Shown here piece after piece: positions 37,443-48,557 of a stretch of DNA of 64,000 nucleotides. Below the pieces are notes generated by a model that saw only the letters and a list, made by a program, of their open reading frames with translations, made no database searches and was not told the DNA's origin. How positions within the stretch are numbered: position 1 is the stretch's first letter; each line of letters opens with the position of its first letter. Source of the DNA: Bimuria novae-zelandiae CBS 107.79 (lineage: Eukaryota > Ascomycota > Dothideomycetes > Pleosporales > Didymosphaeriaceae); the NCBI GenBank assembly GCA_010015655.1, contig ML976686.1:222190-286189 (forward strand), given 5' to 3'. The position numbers were made by a program, and so were the translations under genes.

Positions 37443-37646
37443 TGTTAGATTAACAACCTTAAGGCCTCTGTCGTGTTGCAAAACACTATATGTGTGGAGC
37501 GAGCCCTATATGGGACTAGCTTCCATACCCCGCGATGTACTTCAATCCTCAGTAGATAGAACGAGAGACAACAAGCATCAATCAACCCAATATAACTCGT
37601 TATTAAGTATTTCCTTTCAGCACTAGTGCAACAAGTCCTCCCGACA
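37443..37646 (+). repeat. 3' LTR of Copia B
   Basis: 204 bp, differing from the 5' copy by a few C/T transitions; followed by ATTTT. Confidence 0.95.
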
Positions 37647-37671
37647 ATTTTTTAAGTTACTAGTAGATTTA

Positions 37672-38123
37672 TGTTACGACCACGAACCCCACAAGGATAA
37701 AGAAGCCAGATAATTACGCCAAGAGAGTAATTATTAATAAAGTAGCAGAGTTAACGGGACCTAACGGGGCGCGGGGTAGCTTAGTTAGCAGTCACGTAAC
37801 GAAGTCCCGCATAAAGGGAAGTCCTATAGGACTATTGTAGTCCCTGGGACTACAGGGCCTTGGCGGGACTACGAAGAAGGAATAGGCTAGTATATAGTAT
37901 GGCAACTTTCCTATTATTGTTTCCTTCCTCGTAGTTAACTTATATATCTTCTGTGCGAGTACGTTCTCCTATACAGACTAATAGTTATCTTATTTATTAT
38001 AAGATTAGATTGTCTAGCCGCGCTAAGTGTCGCATCAACTTATACTACTAAATAATCTATAAAGCACCACGATACCTTACCACCCTAACCTAGATTAGAA
38101 CAAGGTATAAGAGCCTTATAACA
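37672..38123 (+). repeat. 5' LTR of Gypsy
   Basis: 452 bp, TGTTACGACC...ATAACA; the same family as the solo LTR at 11038-11470. Confidence 0.95.
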
Positions 38124-41100
38124 CTTTAACTACCTTACAGTATAATAGCAGGACCTAGTTCGACCACCGTAGCTCCGGCACCTAAGGAAAAGACCCTAGG
38201 AGAGATAGTTATCGAATAAGTGGCTTAGATAGCCTAGTTACAGGAAATTATCAACCAGATAAGCGAAAAGATGAGCTAATGAGAAAATGCAAAACATTAA
38301 CTAAAGGTCCTAAAGCCCGAACCCTATTTAGGAAAGGATTACCCAGGAACGTTCCTAACCCAAATAGAACTATTTATCTGTTATAACCTAGGAAAGTTTA
38401 ATATAGAATAAGATAAGATTCTAGTTACCTGTATAAACATGCAAGACAAGGCAGCCACGTAGGCTAGACTAATAATTAATAATTTCCTCGAGAATGGCAA
38501 ATTAGAGGATTATAGTTTAGACGCTACTAAAGACGCCTTTAAGGACTAGGAGTCTTTTCGCAAGGCCGTAAAAGGAATATTTAGCACTATTAATAAAGGA
38601 CATTAAGCCAAAATACGCCTCCAGCGCCTACGTCAGGAGAAATCGGCGGTACTCTATACACTAGAGTTTAAACAGATCATGGCAGAACTCGAAGGATAGG
38701 GAGAAACCCCACTTATAATTACCTACTATAACAGACTAAAAGAATCGGTCAAAGACGAATTGGTCCACCAAGGAAAAGCAGACGACCTAAAAGAACTTAT
38801 TAATAATATAATTAAAGTAGATAATCGCCTGTACGAACGCAAGCTAGAAAAACAGTATAGTACTAGGCTACTTACTAGAAAAGAGAATTAATCCAGGCCC
38901 GCAGGAAGAGACCAGGACGGAGATGTTATTATAACTAATAAAGCCTAATAGTATAAAAAGAAGAACGGTAAGGGAAAACAGCCGTATAGACTAAAGAAGA
39001 GTTACTAGGGCAAAAATGGCATTTCGTAGGAAGAGCAAGAATAGAGGTTTAAAAATAAAGCCTGCCTCTAATGTGGCAAGCCAGGCCACTTCGCTAAAGA
39101 CTACAACGATTAGGAGACTAAGATTAATATAACTAACCTCCTACGAGTGGCTATAGCCACCCTTACGCTAGTAGAAGCTAACGGAGTGAATCTTACGCAA
39201 GAGATCCTGGAGCTAATAAAAGAAGAAGAGGAATAAAAGACCCTTCCTAAGTACTAGATCTTCTAAAGACTGGCTAATAACACCTACTAGATGTGCAGCA
39301 GTGCGCTACATTAATCGTCTTAGTGTAAGGCAAAAGTAATCGTCCAAGGGGCACACGCATGGGACGCCTACTGGCTAGTAAAGAAACTACAGGGGCGCCT
39401 AAAACAATACCTACGCCAGATCACGATACAGGAACGACATAAATACGCTAAATAGTGGCAATGCACGCGTAAAGGATACCGACAACACTCTAAGGCTAGA
39501 GTTAGGGCCTCTTATTTTCTAAGAGGTTCAAAACACTATAGGCTAAAACAAAGCCAGTGCAGCGTGCCTAACAATTACTATAAGCACTTTTTAGCCTATT
39601 AGGCTAAGCACTATAAATAGAATGGTTAGCATTAATATTTTAATATTACCTGTAAGCTACATAAGTAGTAAAAGTTTGAAACAGGCTAGTTTCCTTAGGG
39701 CTTAGACCCCCGCGACACTAGCATAATAATAAGGAATACGTAGCTAGGAAGAGACGCGGACTACTTATTAATTAGGTAAGAATAATATAACCTATAGTGC
39801 TTCGTATACCTAAGCCTGCAGGAAGAAGTAGCCTCCTTAGATAGCTATCTAGGGCATAATACATTAGCCTAGAATAAATGCCTTACTCTAAATTGCCCGC
39901 AACATAGGAATCAAGGAGTATACAAATCTAATAGGATTAGAGAGACTTACGCCCTGTATTAATAGCGATATAAGTAGCACCGAATTAAGGAAGTCTCCAA
40001 GCTATCTAAGGTCTAGGACTAGATTAAGGAAGCTAACGCCAGTTAGCCTAAAACCTTAGACAAAGGGTCTAATAATTCAAAAAACTAGATTGTTACCAGG
40101 CAACAAGCCATACTAGTAATAGTGCAATTATTATAGCTTATTAAGTAGACACTCGCCAAGTTAAGAAGCGCTTAATTAAAGATATTATAGTGCATAGACA
40201 TCGTGTTATAGCACTAATTAACCTAGGGACAGACGCGTGTCTAATCGCCCCGCGAGTAGTTAAGAAGTATAATATGCTATATTATAATAAGAAAACACTG
40301 CTACAAATAGGACTCGTAGACAGGACCTAATTATAAGGATACGGGAACGGTTGGCTACGCCTTAAGACAGCGCTGGTATAAGTTAATATAGAAGGCCTAG
40401 AGAGCCAACACGTCTTTACTATTACGGTGATAGGAGACATCGAAGCCATTATTAAATACGAATGGCTAGAACAATATAATTTACAAATAGACTGGATTAA
40501 ACGAACGATCCTTCCCCGGGACCTACTAGTAAAGGCTTAGGCGAGCCCTGGTAGGAGGGAAACTCCCTAACCTCAGGCGAGAAAAAGGAGTCAACTATCT
40601 AGGATATAAGAAATATTAGTATGCAAGATAGACAGAATCTTAAAGTAATACCTAGGGCAGGTGCACTGCATATAGGTCCGGGAGACTAAGATAGTCCTAG
40701 ACAACCCCGGTCTACTAGAAGAATACAAGGAATTCGCAGACCTATTTAAGGAACACAACAAGACTATCCTACCTAAACACAAAGAGTGGGATCACGAGAT
40801 ACCACTAGTAAAGGGAGCCAAGCTATAGCTAGAACGCCTAAGGCCCCTCACCTATAAATAAGAAAAAGAGTTAAAAGAGCTAATATAGAAGAATCTACGC
40901 TTAGGAAAATAGTAGCCTAGTTAGAGTCCTGTGGCCTTCCCTATACTCTTTGTTCGCAAAAAAGACGGCAGGCTACGACTCTGTATAGATTATAAATAGC
41001 TAAACGCCGTGACAATTAAGAATCGCTACCTGTTACCACTAATAACAGAGCTTATGGATAGACTCCGAGGAGCTAAATACTTCACGAAATTTGACGTCTA

Positions 41101-44100
41101 GAATGGATTCCACAGGATTCGAATTGCGAAAGGGCACGAGTGGAAAACGGCGTTCTGCACACGATATAGCCTTTTTAAGTATATAGTTATGCCTATGGGG
41201 CTAACTAACGCACTAGCAACCTTCTAGGAGTTAATAAATTAAGTACTATATAAATACTTAGACGTATTCTGCACGGCGTACCTCGACGATATCTTAATAT
41301 ACTTACACGGAACCTTGGAAGAGCATAAAAGACATGTACGCAAAGTACTATAGAAGTTATAAGAGTATTAATTACTCTTACACCCTAAGAAGTGCGAGTT
41401 CCATGTTACTAAGACGGAATATTTGGGATTTATAATATCCCGAGAAGGTGTTAAGATGGACCCGAAGAAGATCGCGATAATAGAAGAATAGCCACTATTA
41501 TAATTAGTAAAAGATATCTAGTCTTTCTTAGGCTTTACTAACTTCTATCGCAAATTTATTAAGAACTACTTAAAGACGACCGCTCTGTTGACGGAACTTA
41601 TAAAGATAGGGAAATAGCGACCTCTGTAAAAGGCAGAAATAGCGGCTTTTAAGCAGCTTAAACGCCTATTCCTAATAGCACCCCTACTATAGATATACGA
41701 CCTAGAGTGGCGACATCGCATCTACACGGATGCATTGGACTATGCGCTGGGGGCCGTATTATTGCAAGAGTGCGACGATAGTAAATAGAGACCCGTCTTC
41801 TATTACGCACGCAAGCTCTTAGGAGCAGAACTAAATTATAAGATTTATAATAAGAAGTTACTTGTAATCGTCGACTATTTTAAGTAATAGAAAGCGTAGC
41901 TTAAAGGAGCAAAGCACTAGATAGAGGTCTTTTTAAATTACCTTAACTTTACGCGCTTTACAACCACAAAGAAGCTTAATTAACAACAGGCTAGATAGTT
42001 AGAATAAATAGCGGAATTCGACTTCCGTATTACCTATTTACTTGGCAACTTAAACGCCGTAGTAGACGCACTTAGCAGGCGTTTAGATCTTATAGAAGAA
42101 GATAATAGAAGTAACTATATTATAATCCTAACCTACGCGAAGGACGGAACCCTTTACTATAATAAGATATAACTTACGCTAGCACTAGAAGCACGGCGCG
42201 CAGATCTTACCTATTATAGGCTAGTTATAGAAGAGATATAGAATTATAATAGGCTTAAGGATAAGAATCGCTAAGCGTATAATTTTTACTAAGCCATAAA
42301 ATTAATAGCACGGGACTATTAAAACTATATTTAAATTAGCGAGTAGATAGCTTCGCTGCTAATTAAAAAACTATACAAAGACAAGGATTAGGGACACTTA
42401 GGGATTACTAAAACGACGCGTCAAATCGCGAACGAATATGCTATTCCTAGGCTACGCCAGGCGGTATAAAAGGTTTTAAGCAACTATTTGGCCTGTCACA
42501 AGAATAAGCCTAAGAGACATAAGCCCTATAGCCTCTTATAACCACTATAGCCGCCCCTAAGACCATAATTAAGCGTAACTATGGACTTTATCGTAAAGCT
42601 ACTAGCATTACTAGCACTAGGGAACAAGGATCCCTACGACTTAATCTTAGTTATAATCTATTAACTTACTAAGGAGTCGAGGTTTGTGCTAATTAGGGAA
42701 GCTATATTAGCAGAAGAACTAGCCTATATAGTAGAACGAGAACTAATATTACAGGTTAGACGACCTAACGAGTTTATCACAGACAGGGCCAAGATATTTA
42801 TATCGTTATACTAGACTACGTTTATAGCTAAATTAGGGATTAAGCACAAGCTCATGACGAGCTTCTATCCTAAAATAGATAGCTAAACTAAGCGAATAAA
42901 CTAAACGTTAGAACAGTATCTCTAGATGTATATAAATAAGCTTTAAGATAACTAGGTTAAGCTATTACTAATGGCCTAGCTGGCATACAATAGCGCAAGA
43001 TCGGCGACTACGGGGTACTCGCCATATTACGCCAACCATGGATGTGAGCCAACAACTTACCGGGATTTATTGGACATCCAGAGCATTGCGAAGAACGCAG
43101 CCAATAAGACCGAACTTATACAGGACCTATATAAAACACTATATAAGAATATTGCGCGACGTAATAAATAAATAGCGCGACAAGCGAATAAGAAAAGGAT
43201 TATAAGACTAACTTTTAAGGAGGGGGATAGAGTCCTCCTCTTATAAAAAAATCTTAAGATAATAAGGCTAAGCAAAAAACTAGATAATCTTTAAAAGGGA
43301 CTATTTAAAATCTAAGAGGTTAAGGGACTGGTTAATTTTAAACTATAGCTACTTATAGATACACGGATCCACCCGGTCTTCTATAAGTTATTATTAGAAC
43401 CAGCACTACTAGACGCCGAACTAGAAACCTAGCTTAAACTCGAAGATAAGGAGTACGAGGTTAAAGCTATTAGGGACCTATAAAAAATTGGGCGTTAGTA
43501 CAAGTATCTGGTAAAGTAGGAAGGATGGCTAGAGAACCATAATATGTGAGAACTAGTATAAAACCTCACGAACTATAAGACAGCGCTAAAGAGGTTCTAC
43601 GAGGAATATCTAGAGGCGCCGCGACTAGATTAGCAAGGAACTTAGAAAAGTTAAAGGATATAAAAGGATTAAAAGGAATAAATAAGTTAGCCTATAACTA
43701 GCCTAAGTTAGCCCGTAGAGGTGTATATAGTAATAGTTTATAAAAGCTAGTACCTTTCGAATTCTCCTTTTATTGCTTTAACGCCTTAATCGCATTAGTA
43801 ACGCGTAAGTTATGCTAGGCATAGTTATACTCCTTCTCTTTTATCTTTGCTAACTCTTACTTAAGACGCGTAGTCTTAAAAGTAGCCTAAGCTTAACGCT
43901 CTTTTGCTTAAAGAAGGGCAAGACGCTTTTCGCGCTTCTCTTTCTAAACACGCTCCTAATCCTTCTTAAGAATCTATAGACTATATTTAGCATAGGCAGC
44001 GAGATAGCCTGCACACTACCTAGAGGCAGCGTTAATAAAATATTATAACTTCTTCTTTTAATAACGCTTATAACTAGACGCTATTTTTAGGCTCTAAGCT

Positions 44101-44307
44101 TCTACCTTTTACGCACGAGCACGACGGGTCGCCAAGGACAAATAAGGGGTTCTTAGCATGGTTAGTAAGGTAAGGGGAATTAAGGAGAGGCTGTGGCCTG
44201 CCTTAGGACGCGAGAGGACGCACCTTTATAGTAATTAGCACTAACGCGCTAATAGTATAGCACAGCGAAATAAGATATTAGGATAATAACCTTAAAGAGG
44301 GGGATAG

Positions 44308-44759
44308 TGTTACGACCACGAACCCTATAAGGATAAAAAAGCTAGATAATTACGCTAAGAGAGTAATTATTAATAAAGTAGTAAAGTTAACAGGACCTAA
44401 CGGGGCGCGGGGTAGCTTAGTTAGTAGTTACGTAACGAAGTCCCGCATAAAGGGAAGTCCCATAGGACTACCGTAGTCCCTGGGACTACAGGGCCTTGGC
44501 GGGACTACAAAGAAGGAATAGGCTAGTATATAGTATAGCGACTTTCCTATTATTGTTTCCTTCCTTATAGTTAACTTATATATTTTCTGTGCGAGTACGT
44601 TCTTCTATATAGACTAATAGTTATTTTATTTATTATAAGATTAGATTATCTAGCCACGCTAAGTGTCGCATCAACTTATACTACTAAATAATCCGTGAAG
44701 CACCACGATACCTTACCGCCCTAACCCGGATTGGAATAAGGTGTGAGAGCCTTATAACA
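44308..44759 (+). repeat. 3' LTR of Gypsy
   Basis: 452 bp. It differs from the 5' LTR almost only by C/T and G/A transitions, many in a CpA/TpG context. Confidence 0.95.
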
Positions 44760-44764
44760 ATTTA

Positions 44765-46136
44765 ATAGCCTTAGCTAAATTACCTTTCTGTCGTTTGCTA
44801 TTGCGGCCACCACTAGTAGGGCCGCTAGATGTCTTGCCTTTTGGCGGGGTAATCTTCTTTTGCTATTGCTCCTTATACTTACGGAGCCTCTTGCAGTTGG
44901 TATACATATAGCTAATAAATATAAGCTCGTGTTTCTAGCACTAGGTGCACTTATTAGTTATAATAGTAGTTACTTTACTAGCCTTACTACTATAAATACT
45001 TTAGGCGGCGGTCTAACGCGCAGCGTATGCTATTAATAAGTTAATAGTATCTAAACTATATTTCTTATTAATATTTAGTATTTTAGATTTAATATCCTAG
45101 AACGTAGTAAGTTAGCGGGTAGATAGGTTATTAATTATATTATTTATTATGTCTAGCAGGGTAGCTAAAAAGAATAAGCCCTTAATATTATTATTATTAA
45201 ACATAGCTTGCATAGAGATAGCTATAGACTATATAAATAAGATATAACGCTTCTAGATCCGTGTCTAGTAGTTATAAAACTTATTAAGGTAGAGGTAAAG
45301 GTTGTCGCTATCTTTATACTATAGGTTAGTTAACGTGTAAAATAGTAGGATAAATAATTAGCTAGTATTATAATTAAACTAGCTAGTAAGATAGTCTTAG
45401 GCCGCGGGCGACGTCTTATAGTTAGTAACTTATTATATAAGTTTATTATAGACTAAGGAAAGTATTATAATTAACGCCTTTATATTTTTAGCGTCTTAGG
45501 CGTTAATAGTAGTAGTATCTACGCTGCTAGCTAGTGTAGCTAGTTATAGCTTCTTCTTAGAGATAACTAGCTATAGCCCTGCATATTAGAAGGCGATAGT
45601 TCAGGCTAACTAGTATTCTAGGAAGTTCTTACTATAGGATCTAAGCTTAGGTAAGGACCCTAGGTCTAGTTTAAACTAGAAGGATAACATGGTCGATAGT
45701 TAGTAAGGTCCTTAGTAAAGACCAAGGTGAGAGGAAATCTGTATGTAGTTGGAACCGCTGAGGGTAGCGAAAGCAGCAGGTGATTGCTCAGGCTTTTGCC
45801 AGCCGGTGACGCAGCGGGTAGCTGGGCGGCTGGGCAATGACAGCAGCGGTGCAGTGTAGCGGTGCAGTGTAGCGGTAGTGGACCGGCCCGCCAGTGGCGA
45901 TGAGCGTAGCGGCGGTCGTGCGGCTGATGCAGAGGTGCAGCAGCAGTGGAACCGGCAGAAGCCTTTTAGTGTAGGTGTGACGGTTCTTGCAGCTGTAAAT
46001 AGCGGTGCGGTGGGCAAGCCGGTGGCAGGCGTCGCAGCAGCGGTTCAGCGGGTAGCTGTATGTAATAAGAGACGCTGAGTAGATGGAGCGTAGAGAGTAT
46101 GTCCAATATGGGCAGCGGAGCTCCGGGCTCATAACC
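44765..46136 (-). mobile_element. outer Copia, 5' part (gag relic and leader)
   Basis: 44765-45690 is AT-rich; on the minus strand it includes a broken CX2C...H zinc-knuckle-like stretch near 44.9 kb. 45690-46136 is GC-rich with short direct repeats (GTGCAGTGTAGCG twice at 45.85-45.87 kb). It would be the untranslated leader between the 5' LTR and gag. Confidence 0.7.
46117..46136 (-). other. primer-binding site, initiator tRNA-Met anticodon arm
   Basis: Immediately inside the 5' LTR on the minus strand is GGTTATGAGCCCGGAG. Its complement matches the conserved GGGCTCATAACC anticodon arm of initiator tRNA-Met, the half-tRNA priming used by Drosophila copia. It fixes the minus orientation of the outer element. 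Confidence 0.75.
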
Positions 46137-46243
46137 TGTTGAAACTGAAGTTGAGTGTAAGAGTTATCAGCTATGTAGGCGAAGAAGTCGCCTATATAGG
46201 CTAGCGTGCTCCTTCCGTATGCCGGGAAGCACCTGCTTCAACA
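46137..46243 (-). repeat. 107-bp LTR (5' LTR of outer Copia)
   Basis: TGTTGAAACTGAAG...CTGCTTCAACA, followed by GGATC at 46244-46248. Confidence 0.95.
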
Positions 46244-46951
46244 GGATCTAGAATTGGATTGAACGACGCGCTCCAGGGGTCGTGGGAAATTTGGTATGCC
46301 ACGCGTTGATGATGCACATCACCATGTAGCTTCTTAAGCGGTACAAAATCTCCCTGGTTTACCTTTCTTCGCTCCTCACTACACCTCCTCATCGAGGACA
46401 TAAAATTCTCTGGATACGACCTATGTCGCCGAAAACTTTCGGTAAAATCTTTTTCCGGTCTAAAAACTGTCCGGAAAGCGTTCCATGAGGCCCTGCCGTG
46501 TCTTCTGTTGAAAATCGACGAAACCACTAACATGTCTCTGCTTGGAAGTGAGAAGATGCTCATAGCGTTGCGCTCCGGCTTTGACAACCAACACGTTGAC
46601 CAGAACTCAAGTAAATGGTGGTGAGGCGCTTCATCGCGTACCGAGCGGAAAAAAACAGAAAAGCTCACTGTTTTCCTTCTCTTCTCTCTCCACCATACTT
46701 CCTTAACGAGGACTAAAAGAACTTCTGCATTGGTCTCATGCTTCTAAAAATGGCGACAATTGGTTGCATGTGGTTTCTCGGTCTAAATTTTCAACATGAG
46801 TAAATACATGGAGTTCTGCCGTGTCTTCTATAAAAAAAAACCCCTACGTTCAACACATGTGGGTCTGGCCTTTGGAAGCGGTGGAGCTATCGCTCATAGC
46901 GTTCCACTTGGGCTCAGGGAAGCAACGTACTAGGCCGGAATGTAATCAAAC

Positions 46952-46972
46952 GGTGGTGATGCGCACCATCAC
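46952..46972. promoter_or_regulatory. palindromic motif of array module
   Basis: A dyad centred on TGCGCA with arms GGTGGTGA and ACCATCAC; about 15 bp upstream of GGATAAAAGC. Confidence 0.55.
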
Positions 46973-47577
46973 GTAGCTGCCCCAAAAGGATAAAAGCTCG
47001 CCAATTTCCCTCCTACACTATCCACTACACTTCCTTGATAAGGACTAAAAACAAAGTTAATATGTTCCCATGGCTCTAAAACGTTGCAAGAGTCATTCGT
47101 ATGTGGCTTGCAAAACACTAAGGAGACTGGGGCGTGGCGTGCTGCCGCTTGTTCCAAAAACCAGCGACGAAGAAATATGGCGCTGCGCCTGGAAGTGTGG
47201 AGGCCTTTTAAGATACGCGGCTCGGCTCGCGCTTGTGGTCAGTTGAGAAGATGTATAGATAGTGATGATACACATTATGACCCTCTCGCGTAGCTTCCCA
47301 AGAATTATATAAACTCCCTATTTTCCCTCCCTCTACTCTGCACACATCTCCCCATTGAGGAATAAAAACTACAGTCTCTCACACCATGACTTTTCGTGCT
47401 GTACGTCTGTTTAAAACGACCCTAAAACACTCGCGGGATGACACATGGGCTTCTGCCGCTTCTTCTAAAAGCCTGCGTGCTGAATTACATGGCGCTGCGC
47501 TTGAAGGACTTGACTGAGAGCCCCTTCAATGCGTGGCTGGGCTGGAGCTTGTGGTCAGTCGGGATGACGTGTAGATG

Positions 47578-47597
47578 GTGATGATACGCATCATCCC
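47578..47597. promoter_or_regulatory. palindromic motif of array module
   Basis: GGTGATGATACGCATCATCC. It matches the copy at 21489, 26 kb away across the insertions. Confidence 0.6.
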
Positions 47598-47897
47598 TCG
47601 TAGCGTAGCTCCTCGGGGAAACATAATAGCCCCCCATTTTCCCTCCCTATACTCTCCACAACGAACTGCCTCAATGAGGACTAAAATTCAAAGTTATCCC
47701 CGCCCATGGCTCTTCGCGGTGTGCGTCTGCACCATACACTCCAAAACCTCCAGCGTGATGTTGCATGGGCTTCTCCCGCTTCCTCTAAAAACCCTCATCA
47801 GCATCGACCCATGGCTCTGCGTTTGGTTAATTCGAGTGAGAACGCATTACATGTGCGCCTAAGCTGGGGTGCGTTGTGTTTACGATAATGTGTCGCT

Positions 47898-47917
47898 GGT
47901 GATGTCGCACATCATCC
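47898..47917. promoter_or_regulatory. palindromic motif of array module
   Basis: GGTGATGTCGCACATCATCC, about 27 bp upstream of TATAAA at 47944-47949. Confidence 0.55.
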
Positions 47918-48557
47918 TCCCATTGTGTTGCTTCTCGGGGAAGTATAAAACCTCGCTGTTTTACCTCACTTCTTCCACACACAGCATCTCTATGGGGACT
48001 AAAACTAGCTTCTGTTCAACATATGCGTCTGCAAAGTTGACAGAGGAGGAGCTAATATTGGCTCTAAAAACTTCTGCCCGTGCGCCTATATTTCCGCTGC
48101 CCCGCCGGAGGACGTTCACACTTTAAAACAAAGGCTCGCAGCCACATCTTATTCTTTACTAAAGATGCAGGTCGTCCGTGATGATGATGAGCATCACCGA
48201 TGGAGTATTAAACAATCCGAGCGAGCTAGGAAGTGGGATGTGATATTAAAACCCCTAGTTTCATGATTGTTTCTAACCTTTTGCCTCTTCACACTTGCAG
48301 CGCAATACTACTAAAATCGCATCAACAGCGAGTCATGTCTCCAAATCCTGCAGAAAAAGATATCATGCTTCCCCCGTCGGACGTCCTGGGCCCGAGCCTT
48401 CTAAAACACTCTCCGAAATGACTGATGAGATCTCTCGCTCCTCTCACTCGTAACAGTTTTTGAATTCCTTCTAAAATCATCCACCAAATCTTTATGAGAT
48501 CTCTCTCCCTCTCGCCCCCCCTAGCCACCCTTTTAATCCCGATGATGAGGAGGAACA

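Larger units (their letters stand above)
31531..37646 (+). mobile_element. nested Copia element B (6116 bp)
   Basis: LTRs of 204 bp lie at 31531-31734 and 37443-37646, with a perfect ATTTT duplication (31526-31530, 37647-37651). Relics run in order: gag (about 32.0-33.7 kb, with an open piece 32867-33325), an aspartic-protease frame 34231-34566, the pre-integrase motif RRLYRRFGHLAIIRL near 34.63 kb, integrase, reverse transcriptase near 36.0-36.5 kb and RNase H (36829-37065, VDGSFANNKDFSLQLGF). In the protease the catalytic site reads NTGAANVSTVG, so the expected Asp is Asn, a G-to-A change fitting RIP. Longer open pieces survive here than in Copia A. Confidence 0.93.
37672..44759 (+). mobile_element. 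nested Gypsy chromovirus (7088 bp)
   Basis: LTRs of 452 bp lie at 37672-38123 and 44308-44759, with a perfect ATTTA duplication (37667-37671, 44760-44764) and a purine tract AAAGAGGGGGA before the 3' LTR. Relics run in Gypsy order: gag from about 38.26 kb with a zinc knuckle near 39.06 kb (stop at one position, final Cys changed to Tyr); protease near 40.2 kb; reverse transcriptase 40.97-41.46 kb with AYLDDILIY; RNase H near 41.7 kb; integrase 42.4-43.0 kb; and a C-terminal chromodomain near 43.5 kb (KYLVK, stop, EGWLENHN). The chromodomain marks a chromovirus. Stops at Gln/Trp codons throughout indicate RIP. Confidence 0.95.
22470..46243 (-). mobile_element. outer Copia element with 107-bp LTRs, expanded to 23.8 kb by nested insertions
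   Basis: Two 107-bp LTRs (22470-22576 and 46137-46243) with TGTTGAA...TTCAACA ends differ by only two transitions. A perfect GGATC duplication flanks them (22465-22469, 46244-46248). The element is oriented on the minus strand: adjacent to the right LTR lies a primer-binding site GGTTATGAGCCCGGAG matching the anticodon arm of initiator tRNA-Met. Polyprotein relics run right to left: gag knuckle near 44.9 kb, integrase near 30.6 kb, RNase H end near 22.8 kb. Three complete LTR elements are nested inside. Removing them leaves about 5.4 kb, normal for Copia. All coding parts are RIP-ruined. Confidence 0.92.
46249..48480 (+). repeat. promoter-like tandem array, segment 3
   Basis: Seven modules with palindromes starting at 46305, 46617, 46952, 47261, 47578, 47898 and 48180, a period of 282-335 bp. 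Within a module the order is: palindrome (consensus GRTGATGATGCGCATCATCAC); a GTAGC/TTCC stretch; TATA-like element (47306-47313, 47944-47949; weaker copies elsewhere); pyrimidine tract (CTTTTTTCCCTCC type); GAGGACTAAAA; CTCTAAAA; a conserved block around TTCTGCCGTGTCTTCTAAAA; and a block around ATGGCGCTGCGCTTGGAAG. Short ATG frames exist (47706-47888 for example) but the frame differs between modules, so coding is unlikely. The right end fades at about 48.48 kb, next to the SDR gene. Confidence 0.8.

Noticed and set aside
22577..46136. Use of an alternative genetic code to read through the many TAA/TAG codons
   Set aside because: Host genes in the same window end at ordinary stops, and the stops occur with a general C-to-T/G-to-A bias in repeats only, which RIP explains.
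47706..47888. Short proteins encoded by the tandem modules (for example starting MALRGVRLHHTL)
   Set aside because: The corresponding frame is different or interrupted in the neighbouring modules, and the conserved blocks shift frame, so conserved coding is not supported.
46249..48480. Array read as box C/D snoRNA genes
   Set aside because: TGATGA occurs in the palindrome, but no matching D boxes with terminal stems at the right distance were seen, and the palindrome is symmetric, unlike a C box.
20563..48480. CRISPR array
   Set aside because: Repeats are about 310 bp apart, diverged and in a eukaryotic genome; there is no spacer-repeat structure.
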